Shown: in pieces, positions 1 to 7,181 of the stretch
How the letters are laid out: each line of letters begins with the position of its first letter
Position numbering within the stretch: position 1 is the first letter of the stretch
Source of the DNA: Solirubrobacterales bacterium
Lineage (GTDB): Bacteria; Actinomycetota; Thermoleophilia; Solirubrobacterales; Solirubrobacteraceae
DNA length: 34,474 nucleotides
Reading direction: 5' to 3'
NCBI GenBank assembly: GCA_025964355.1
Contig: JAOPZB010000130.1
Span: 1-34,474, forward strand
Notes under the pieces: generated by a model
What the model was told of the DNA's origin: nothing
Database searches by the model: none
The model's input: the letters and a program-made list of their open reading frames with translations, nothing else
Program-made: the position numbers and the translations under genes

Positions 1-252
1 CTCCAGCGCCTCGACCACCTCGGCCATCGTGATCTGCGCAGCGGGGCGCGCGAGCATGTAGCCCCCGCGTGAGCCGCGGCGCGAATCGACCAGCTCGGCC
101 TTGCGCAGGCGCGCCACGAGGTGCTCGAGATAGGCCAGCGGCAGGCCCCCGCGTTCGGCGATCTCGGCCAGCGGGATCGGCTCGTCGCCGGCTCGCCGGG
201 CGAGCTCGACCATCACGCGTATGCCGTACTCGGCCTTGGTTGAGAACATCAT
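1..252 (-). CDS. Rrf2-family transcriptional regulator (partial, runs off left edge)
   Basis: Reverse strand from ATG at 252 reads MMFSTKAEYGIRVMVELARRAGDEPIPLAEIAERGGLPLAYLEHLVARLRKAELVDSRRGSRGGYMLARPAAQITMAEVVEALE, a typical Rrf2 winged-helix N-terminus. Confidence 0.9.
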   Translation of the reverse strand, partial: MMFSTKAEYGIRVMVELARRAGDEPIPLAEIAERGGLPLAYLEHLVARLRKAELVDSRRGSRGGYMLARPAAQITMAEVVEALE

Positions 253-262
253 CGCAAGATTT

Positions 263-279
263 CCTACCTGCCAGCTAGG
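263..279. promoter_or_regulatory. 17-bp interrupted palindrome CCTAcCTGcCAGcTAGG in the 30-nt gap upstream of the Rrf2 gene; candidate autoregulatory operator
   Basis: CCTAnCTGnCAGnTAGG read directly from the sequence, between the SCO-like stop (283-285) and the Rrf2 start (252). Confidence 0.45.
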
Positions 280-282
280 GTA

Positions 283-921
283 TCAGGGGTGGGCGGGTTC
301 TCCATCTAGCCTCCCGATGTCATGCGCGAGGGACTCGGGGGTCAGCTGTTCGAGGCCGAACAGCACGCGCTCGCGGCCACGACGGTCCACCAGCAGCACC
401 GACGCGGTGCGCTGAAACGCCGCTGCACCGTCGCTCGCCGGGGCGATCCGGTAGGCGCGCCGGATGGCCCGCAGCCGCGCGGGCGAGCCTGTCAGGTAGC
501 GCACGCGCCCGGTCAGCGAGACCTGCGCAAGGAAGCGCTGCACCCGCGTCGGGGTGTCGGCGGTCGGATCCGCACTGACGACGAGCACCGCAGGCGTGCC
601 GTGGAGCTCATCGATCGCGCCCCTGATCTGCTGGGCGATCAGCACGCACGTTGCGCCGCAGCCGGAGTACAGGAACGTCAGAACCGTCACCTGGCCGCGA
701 TAGTCGGCGAGCGAGACCGGACGACCGAGCTGGTCGGTCAGCGTGAACTCCGGCGCCGGCAGGCCTGCCGGCAGCGCTGCGCCCTCGAACCGCGACCCCC
801 CGGAGGCTTCGCTGACCGAAGGGCTGCGCCCCGAGGACCCGCGCAGGATCACGACCAGGGCGAGCGCGAGCGCAAGGGCCGTGGCGAGCGCCAGCAGCGC
901 GATCTGGGGGCGCCGGAGCAT
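283..921 (-). CDS. SCO1/SenC-like thioredoxin-fold protein, membrane anchored
   Basis: N-terminal TM; PAPEFTLTDQLGRPVSLADYRGQVTVLTFLYSGCGATC with a CxxxC motif; SCO-like C-terminal half. Confidence 0.85.
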   Translation of the reverse strand: MLRRPQIALLALATALALALALVVILRGSSGRSPSVSEASGGSRFEGAALPAGLPAPEFTLTDQLGRPVSLADYRGQVTVLTFLYSGCGATCVLIAQQIRGAIDELHGTPAVLVVSADPTADTPTRVQRFLAQVSLTGRVRYLTGSPARLRAIRRAYRIAPASDGAAAFQRTASVLLVDRRGRERVLFGLEQLTPESLAHDIGRLDGEPAHP

Positions 922-947
922 CGTTGCCCCAGGGTACGGCTAGGACC

Positions 948-976
948 TTCAAAGCACTGCCGCCCGGCGCTATACT
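948..976 (+). promoter_or_regulatory. Putative sigma70-type promoter of the rhodanese-E1 gene: -35 TTCAAA (948-953), 17-nt spacer, -10 TATACT (971-976)
   Basis: Hexamers and spacing read directly; located upstream of the ATG at 1020. Confidence 0.5.
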
Positions 977-1019
977 TTTTGAAGTCCTGAAATCCCGACC
1001 GTGGTTTAGGAGTATCACG

Positions 1020-2201
1020 ATGAGCACGTCAGGAGCGGAGCTTCTCCGCCGAATCAAGAGTCAGATCGACGAGGTCGACCCAGCCGAGGTGAACGAGCTG
1101 ATCGACGAGGGCGTGAGCATCATCGACGTGCGCGGAAGCGAAGAGTTCGCCACCGGCCACCTGCCTGGGGCCAAGAGCATTCCGCGCGGCCACCTCGAGT
1201 CGCGGATCGACGGCGCGGTGCCCGACCGAACGTCGCAGGTCATCCTCTACTGCGCCTCCGGCAACCGCTCCGCCTACGCCGCCCGCACGCTGCAGGAGGA
1301 CCTCGGCTACGAGCACGTGCGCTCGATGACCGGCGGCATAACGCTGTGGAAGGACCGCGGCTACCAGGTCGAGATCCCGCGCGCGCTGAGCGCCGAGCAG
1401 CGCGACCGTTACTCGCGCCATCTGCTGATCCCCGAGATCGGCGCCGACGGTCAACAGAAGCTGCTCGACGCGAAGGTGCTCCTGCTCGGCGCCGGAGGCC
1501 TCGGCTCGCCCACCGCCCTCTACCTCGCCGCGGCCGGTGTCGGCACACTCGGGATCGTCGACGACGACGTCGTCGACCTCTCAAATCTTCAGCGCCAGGT
1601 GATCCACAACACCGAGCGGATCGGAACCCCGAAGGTGGACTCCGCCGAGGAGTCCATCCGCGCGCTCAACCCCGACGTCAACGTCGTCAAGTACCGGACG
1701 CGGATAGACGCGTTGAACATCATGGAGATCATCGACGGCTACGACATCATCGTCGACGGCGTCGACAACTTCCCGACGCGCTACCTGCTCAACGACGCCT
1801 CCGTGCGGCTGAGGATCCCCGTCGTGTCCGCCTCGATCCTCGGGTTCGACGGCCAGCTGTCGGTGTTCAAGCCCTACGAGGGTCCCTGCTACCGCTGCCT
1901 GTTCCGCGAGCCGCCGCCGGCCGAGCTAGCCCCTTCCTGCGGCGCCAACGGCGTCCTCGGCGTGCTCCCCGGCACCATGGGGCTGCTGCAGGCGACCGAG
2001 GTCGTCAAGCTGATCCTCGGCATCGGGGAGCCCGCGATCGGTCGCCTGCTCCTCTATGACGCGCTCGGCGCGACCATCACCGAGGTCAAGGTCCACCGCG
2101 ACCCCGACTGCCCGATCTGCTCGCGGGACCCGGATCAGATCACCGACGACGAGCTCGGGGTCTTCCCCGATTACGAGGCGTTCTGCGCCGCCGCCGGGTA
2201 G
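1020..2201 (+). CDS. moeB: Rhodanese domain fused to MoeB/ThiF-type sulfur-carrier adenylyltransferase (E1-like)
   Basis: N-terminal rhodanese with active-site loop YCASGNRSA; E1 core LLGAGGLGSPTALYLAAAGVGTLGIVDDDVVDLSNLQRQ; CYRC...CPIC zinc cysteines. Start taken at internal ATG 1020 of the 924-2201 ORF. Confidence 0.93.
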   Translation: MSTSGAELLRRIKSQIDEVDPAEVNELIDEGVSIIDVRGSEEFATGHLPGAKSIPRGHLESRIDGAVPDRTSQVILYCASGNRSAYAARTLQEDLGYEHVRSMTGGITLWKDRGYQVEIPRALSAEQRDRYSRHLLIPEIGADGQQKLLDAKVLLLGAGGLGSPTALYLAAAGVGTLGIVDDDVVDLSNLQRQVIHNTERIGTPKVDSAEESIRALNPDVNVVKYRTRIDALNIMEIIDGYDIIVDGVDNFPTRYLLNDASVRLRIPVVSASILGFDGQLSVFKPYEGPCYRCLFREPPPAELAPSCGANGVLGVLPGTMGLLQATEVVKLILGIGEPAIGRLLLYDALGATITEVKVHRDPDCPICSRDPDQITDDELGVFPDYEAFCAAAG

Positions 2202-2215
2202 TCTGCCGGCAGACC

Positions 2216-2491
2216 ATGGCGACGATCAAGATTCCCCCGGTCCTGCGCGCGTCCGTGGGTGGCGAGAAGGAGGTTGGAGCGTCCGGCGGCAACGTCGGCG
2301 AGGTCCTGCGCGACCTCGTCGCCAGCCACCCCGCCACCGAAAGCCAGCTGTTCGCCACCGACGGCGAGCTCAATCGCTACGTCAACGTCTACCTCAACGA
2401 CGAGGACGTCCGCGTGCTCGACGGCCTGGAGACCGTGGTCTCCGACGGCGACACGCTCGTGATCCTGCCGGCGATGGCCGGCGGGCTCTAG
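2216..2491 (+). CDS. cysO: CysO/MoaD/ThiS-family ubiquitin-like sulfur carrier protein
   Basis: 91 aa; IPPVLRASVGGEKEVGASGGNVGEVLRDL...RYVNVYLNDEDVRVLDGLETVVSDGDTLVILPAMAGGL; immediately downstream of the E1 gene. Confidence 0.9.
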   Translation: MATIKIPPVLRASVGGEKEVGASGGNVGEVLRDLVASHPATESQLFATDGELNRYVNVYLNDEDVRVLDGLETVVSDGDTLVILPAMAGGL

Positions 2492-2564
2492 CGACCGCCT
2501 ATGGATAGAAGACCCGCAGGGAGTTGCCGGCGACTGCCGCGTCGCGGATGATATACTTTTATAT

Positions 2565-2900
2565 ATCACGACGCCCGGCTCACTCATTCGACACCACCGC
2601 GAGGAGCAGCAACTCAGTCAGCGCACGCTCGCCCGCAGGGCCGGGACGACACAGGCCGCCGTCAGCCGAATCGAGCGTGGTCTGACGGCGCCCAGCTGGG
2701 AGACCTTGCGGGCCCTCCTGCTGGCGATGGGCTACGAGCCCGAGCTGCGAGCGCATCGGCTGACCGGCAGATGGGACCCTCTCCACCTGGCCGCCGCACG
2801 CGAACGCGAGCCCGCCGAGCGGCTCCAACTCGCCATGTCGGCCAATCGACTGGCGGGACGCCTGAACGACGCCGGCGCGGAGGCCAATGGTGAAGCGTGA
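2565..2900 (+). CDS. XRE-type helix-turn-helix protein (putative antitoxin); start codon uncertain
   Basis: In-frame reading: SLIRHHREEQQLSQRTLARRAGTTQAAVSRIERGLTAPSWETLRALLLAMGYEPELRAHRL...; no ATG/GTG/TTG in frame before the HTH (first is TTG 2706). 3' end overlaps the next gene by 14 nt. Confidence 0.7.
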   Translation: MTTPGSLIRHHREEQQLSQRTLARRAGTTQAAVSRIERGLTAPSWETLRALLLAMGYEPELRAHRLTGRWDPLHLAAAREREPAERLQLAMSANRLAGRLNDAGAEANGEA

Positions 2901-3390
2901 CGCGCCGCTCGACGCCGAGCGCATCCTGGAAAGCCTCGCCGAGTATCGCGTCGACTACGTGATCGTGGGCGGGCTCGCGGTCCAAACTCACGGGCACGTG
3001 CGGACCACCGTCGATATCGACATCTATCCGCGCCCCAACCCGTCAAATCTGGCGCGACTGGCAGACGCGCTCAACGCGCTCGACGCGCGGGTCCTCAATC
3101 CAGGCAGCGAGCTATTGCGCATCGACGCGAAGACGTTGCCCCGCGCGACCCTCTGGCAGTTTTCGACTCGGCACGGAGCGGTCGACGTGCTTCACGACGC
3201 CCCGGGCGCTCCGCCGTACGACGAGCTCCGACGCCGCGCCCTTGAGATCAAGCTGGGAGAGCTCACGCTCGCCGTCGCCGGACGCGACGATCTAATCAGC
3301 ATGAAGCGGGCTACCGCGCGTCGGGTAGACCTCGAAGATCTCGCCGCATTGACCGAGCTTGGCGATAGTGACGGCGAAGACTCGCGCTGA
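2887..3390 (+). CDS. Nucleotidyltransferase-like protein (AbiEii/MNT-type putative toxin)
   Basis: YVIVGGLAVQTHGHVRTTVDIDIYPRP nucleotidyltransferase-fold motif (GG...DxD); overlaps upstream HTH gene. Confidence 0.75.
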   Translation: MVKRDAPLDAERILESLAEYRVDYVIVGGLAVQTHGHVRTTVDIDIYPRPNPSNLARLADALNALDARVLNPGSELLRIDAKTLPRATLWQFSTRHGAVDVLHDAPGAPPYDELRRRALEIKLGELTLAVAGRDDLISMKRATARRVDLEDLAALTELGDSDGEDSR

Positions 3391-3411
3391 CGACGACAAC
3401 GCGCTCGGGCG

Positions 3412-5082
3412 CTAGACGGACGCGACGCTCGGGGGGGCGTGCTCAAAGCTGTCGGTCGCTCCGGGCGCGGACGGCACGTGGCTGATCGCATGCTCGGCCA
3501 GCGCGGTGATCGTCAGCGACGGGTTCACGCCGACGTTCGCCGGAATCGCCGAGCCGTCGCATACCAGGAGGTTGTCGTAGCCGAACACGCGTTGCCGGGC
3601 GTCCACGACACCGTGCTCGGGGTCCGGAGCGATGACCGCGCCGCCCAGGATGTGGGCGGTCGTAGGGATGTTGAAGAGGGCCTCGGTCACCGAGCTCTGG
3701 GCGATGCCCCCGGTGCGTGCCGCGAACCACTCCGCGGCCTTGTTGGCGATCGGGATGAATGTCGGGATGGGGCGCTCGGGGTCCTGTTCGGTCTGCAGCC
3801 AGAGAGAGCCGAACGGACCTTTGCGCGGACGCAGCGCTATCGCGTTGTCAAGCGTCTGCATCACGAGGATGATGATCGTGCGCCGCGACCAATGCTTGGG
3901 GAACAGCACCTTCGCCAGCCTGCGCGGGTGCCGCACCGCCTGAGCCAGCAGCTTCAGCGGGCGGGTCACGCGCGAGCCCTCGCCTACCAGCAGCGTGTAC
4001 AGGCGATGGATCGAGTCGCCAGCGTCGCCGTAGGTGACCGTCTCGATGTGCGTGTGCGCGTCGGGGTAGATCGAGGAGCTGATCGCGACGCGCTCGATGA
4101 GGTCGTCTGGGTAGTCCTCCGGCACGGTCACCGTGAGGATGGACTCGGAGTTGGTGCGCACGAGCTCGCCCAGGCGATCGGAGATCTGCGGCAGCGAGCC
4201 TTTCAGGCGGCACCGCTGCAGCAACTTGTTGGTCCCGAGCGGTCCCGCTGAGACGACGACGCCGCCGGCGCGATCGACGCGCCGATCCTTGCGCAGCCAG
4301 GCACCGGAGCGGACACTTTCGACCTCGTACCCGTCCGATCCGTCGGCGGCGCCGATCGGGCGAATGTCGAGCACCGTGCGTTCGGGCATGACCTTCGCGC
4401 CGCGCTTCTCGGCGAAGTAGAGATAGTTCTTGACGAGCGTGTTCTTTGCCCCATGCGGGCATCCCACCATGCAGCGTCCGCACAGGCTGCATCCCGTGCG
4501 CTCCGGGCCCTCGCCGCCGAAGTACGGATCGGCCACCGTCCTGCCCGGCTCGCCGAAGAAGACGCCGACCGGCGTCTTCTTGTACGTCGCTCCCACGCCC
4601 AGCTGCTCGCCGAGCTCGCGTAGAAGCTGGTCGGCCGGGTCATCTGACGCGTTCTCGACCACCCCGAGCATCCGCTGCGCCTCGGCGTAATGCGGCCCAA
4701 GCTCCTGCTCCCAGTCGGCCATCTCCGCCCACTGGCGGTCCTCGAAGAAACTCTTCGGCGGAACGTACAGCGTGTTGGCGTAGCCGAGGCTGCCGCCGCC
4801 GACGCCGCATCCCGACACGACCGAGACGTCCTTGAAGGTCGTCAGGCGGAAGATTCCCTTCATGCCCAGGCGTGGGTTCCAGAAGTAGCGCCTGAGGTCG
4901 GCTGTCGAGCTTGGGAACTCATCGTCGGCAAAGCGCCGACCGCACTCGAGCACGCCGACCGAATAGCCCTTCTCGGACAGCCTCAGCGAAGCGACGCTGC
5001 CGCCGAAGCCCGAGCCGATCACCAGCCAGTCGTAGTCAAAGCCCTTTTCCGAGGAACGCATTCTGTAAAAGCAGTTTGACAT
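3412..5082 (-). CDS. GMC-family FAD oxidoreductase, cholesterol oxidase-like
   Basis: FAD motif DWLVIGSGFGGSVASLRLSEKGYSVGVLECG; SGCGVGGGSLGYANTLYVPP; TGCSLCGRCMVGCPHGAKNTL; C-terminal DGSAIPANVGVNPSLTITALAEHA. Start could be internal ATG 5061. Confidence 0.9.
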   Translation of the reverse strand: MSNCFYRMRSSEKGFDYDWLVIGSGFGGSVASLRLSEKGYSVGVLECGRRFADDEFPSSTADLRRYFWNPRLGMKGIFRLTTFKDVSVVSGCGVGGGSLGYANTLYVPPKSFFEDRQWAEMADWEQELGPHYAEAQRMLGVVENASDDPADQLLRELGEQLGVGATYKKTPVGVFFGEPGRTVADPYFGGEGPERTGCSLCGRCMVGCPHGAKNTLVKNYLYFAEKRGAKVMPERTVLDIRPIGAADGSDGYEVESVRSGAWLRKDRRVDRAGGVVVSAGPLGTNKLLQRCRLKGSLPQISDRLGELVRTNSESILTVTVPEDYPDDLIERVAISSSIYPDAHTHIETVTYGDAGDSIHRLYTLLVGEGSRVTRPLKLLAQAVRHPRRLAKVLFPKHWSRRTIIILVMQTLDNAIALRPRKGPFGSLWLQTEQDPERPIPTFIPIANKAAEWFAARTGGIAQSSVTEALFNIPTTAHILGGAVIAPDPEHGVVDARQRVFGYDNLLVCDGSAIPANVGVNPSLTITALAEHAISHVPSAPGATDSFEHAPPSVASV

Positions 5083-5308
5083 AGGTGAGGGCGATGCCTA
5101 TGCTGGCGCGGAGCGGGCGCGGGGGACGAACCGCCACATCAAGGGTGTGTAACGGGCTCGCGCTCGCCCATTCTCGAACAGCTCCGCCCGGGTCGCCTGA
5201 GGAGCTGGATCAGGAGCAGATCCGCGGGAGGGGGGATTCGGTCTCGCGAGGGCGCGGAGCACGTCGAGACGGTCCGGTGGGCTGGGAGCCCTGGAACCGG
5301 CGGACGCA

Positions 5309-6337
5309 GTGACCCGGCGGAGTACTGCGACCCGGCCGGTCGACCCCGCTATATTCCGTGAAGTAATGGCGGCGGAGCGGCTCAGGAATCGGCCCTGCGG
5401 AGGACGTTATGGGGACGTCGTCCAGTCGATCGGCAATACGCCGCTCGTGGAGCTTCCGCGGCTCTCGCCGAAGCCGGGGGTGCACATCTGGGCGAAGCTC
5501 GAGTCCCGTAACCCGACGGGTTCTGTCAAGGACAGGGTCGCTCGTGCGCTGATCGACGACGCAGAGGACAAAGGCGCGATCGGGCCTGGGCACACCATCC
5601 TCGAACCCACTTCGGGGAACACGGGCATCTCTCTGGCGATGATCTGCGCCCGCAAGGGCTATCGCCTGAAGGTCGTGATGCCCGAGAACGTCACGCCCGA
5701 GCGCACGCAGCTGCTGAGGATGTATGGAGCCGAGATCGTCTACTCAGAGGGCTCCAAGGGCTCCAACGGCGCGGTGGCAAAGGCTCTGGAGATGGCGGCT
5801 GAGGACTCCTCCTACTACATGCCATACCAGTACGGCAACCAGGCCAACCCGAACGCCCACTACAACGGCACGGCGCTTGAGATCCTCGAAGAGCTCGACG
5901 AGGTGACCGCGTTCGTCGCCGGCCTCGGCACCGGCGGCACGCTGATGGGCAACGGCCGCCGCCTGAAGGAGACCTTCGGCGACGCCGTAAAGATAGTCGC
6001 CGCCGAGCCGATGCAGGGCGAGCCCGTGCAGGGCCTGCGCTCGCTCGACGACGGCTTCATCCCGCCGATCATCGACCTCTCGCTGCTGGACCGCAAGATC
6101 TTCGTCACAAACCAGGACGCGATCGTCTGGACGCGCAAGCTGCTCGACGAGGAGTCCCTCTTCGCCGGCGTCTCCAGTGGCGCGATCGCCAGCATCGCCG
6201 TGCGGATCGCCGGCGAGCTCGACGAGGGCAACGTCGTATTCGTCGTCGCCGACGACGGCTGGAAGTACCTCTCAAGCGGCATCTACACGCTGCCGGTCGA
6301 CGAGGTGGAGAACCTCGAGTCGACCGTCTGGTGGTAG
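5309..6337 (+). CDS. cysM: CysM-type cysteine synthase (PLP-dependent, CysO-dependent family)
   Basis: IGNTPLVELPRLSPKPGVHIWAKLESRNPTGSVKDR; EPTSGNTGISLAM; VAGLGTGGTLMG; C-terminal extension ...DDGWKYLSSGIYTLPVDEVENLESTVWW resembling mycobacterial CysM. ATG 5366 is an alternative start. Confidence 0.92.
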   Translation: MTRRSTATRPVDPAIFREVMAAERLRNRPCGGRYGDVVQSIGNTPLVELPRLSPKPGVHIWAKLESRNPTGSVKDRVARALIDDAEDKGAIGPGHTILEPTSGNTGISLAMICARKGYRLKVVMPENVTPERTQLLRMYGAEIVYSEGSKGSNGAVAKALEMAAEDSSYYMPYQYGNQANPNAHYNGTALEILEELDEVTAFVAGLGTGGTLMGNGRRLKETFGDAVKIVAAEPMQGEPVQGLRSLDDGFIPPIIDLSLLDRKIFVTNQDAIVWTRKLLDEESLFAGVSSGAIASIAVRIAGELDEGNVVFVVADDGWKYLSSGIYTLPVDEVENLESTVWW

Positions 6338-6367
6338 TCCGCGCTACCGCGTGGACACTCGGCGGAC

Positions 6368-6793
6368 ATGAGGATCTCCCCAGCGCTGCTCGAGGAGGTC
6401 GTCTCCCATGCGCTCGAGGACCCCGCTAACGAGGTCTGCGGAGTGGTCGCCGTGGAGGCCGACGGATCGCCAGCGGGTCAGGCGAATGCCACGCGCGTTC
6501 ACCGCGCCCGGAACGTCTACGCCAGCCCCCTGCGGTTCGAGATCGACCCCAAGGAACTGCTGGAACTGTCAAACGCCGTCGAAGATCAGGGCGCGGAGAT
6601 CGGCGCGATCTATCACTCACACGTTCGCAGCGCTCCCTATCCCTCGCAGACCGACATCAACTTCGCCGCCAACTGGCCGGGCGTTGAGTGGCTGATCGTG
6701 GGGCTCGCCGGAAGCGGCGCGCCGGAGGTGCGCTCCTACCTCATAGACGGCGGGCAGGTGCAAGAGGTCGCGCTGGCGGAGACTCAGACATGA
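6368..6793 (+). CDS. mec: Mec/JAMM (Mov34/MPN) metallopeptidase, CysO-cysteine peptidase-like
   Basis: JAMM motif E...GAIYHSHVRSAPYPSQTDINFA; adjacent to cysM. Confidence 0.92.
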   Translation: MRISPALLEEVVSHALEDPANEVCGVVAVEADGSPAGQANATRVHRARNVYASPLRFEIDPKELLELSNAVEDQGAEIGAIYHSHVRSAPYPSQTDINFAANWPGVEWLIVGLAGSGAPEVRSYLIDGGQVQEVALAETQT

Positions 6794-7164
6794 GCGATAA
6801 ACCGCTCGTCTGCCCCGATTGCGGGCGCAGCTATCCGGCCAGCGACCGCTTCTGCGAGGCCTGCCGGATGCCCCTCGTGCACGTGCCCGGGGCCGAGAGT
6901 CAGGCCGGTGCGCGTCGCCGCAAGGCGCGCAAGATCAAGCCCCAATACGCGGAAGGGCAACTCGTGAAGGTCGCCCGCGCCGCCAACCAGCCCGAGGCTG
7001 AGTTCATCGAGGCGCTGCTGCTGGAGGAGGGCATCCCGAGCATGCTGCGCCGCTCAGGCGGCGCCGACGTTCCGGACTTCCTGGCGGCCGGTCCGCGCGA
7101 CGTGCTGGTTCCCGAGTCAGGAGCCGAGGCCGCTCGCGAAGCCCTTGCCTGGGAGAGCCCGTAG
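6790..7164 (+). CDS. Zinc-ribbon protein with C-terminal DUF2007-like domain
   Basis: MSDKPLVCPDCGRSYPASDRFCEACRMPL...; ATGA overlap with mec stop; C-terminal part reads as DUF2007-like (VKVARAANQPEAEFIEALLLEEGIPSMLRR...DVLVPESGAEAAREAL). Confidence 0.75.
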   Translation: MSDKPLVCPDCGRSYPASDRFCEACRMPLVHVPGAESQAGARRRKARKIKPQYAEGQLVKVARAANQPEAEFIEALLLEEGIPSMLRRSGGADVPDFLAAGPRDVLVPESGAEAAREALAWESP

Positions 7165-7181
7165 CGCTCCCAGGGGACCGC

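Noticed and set aside
322-990. 222-aa plus-strand ORF opposite the SCO-like gene
   Set aside because: Arg/His/Ala-rich shadow translation of a clearly coding minus-strand gene; typical of high-GC DNA.
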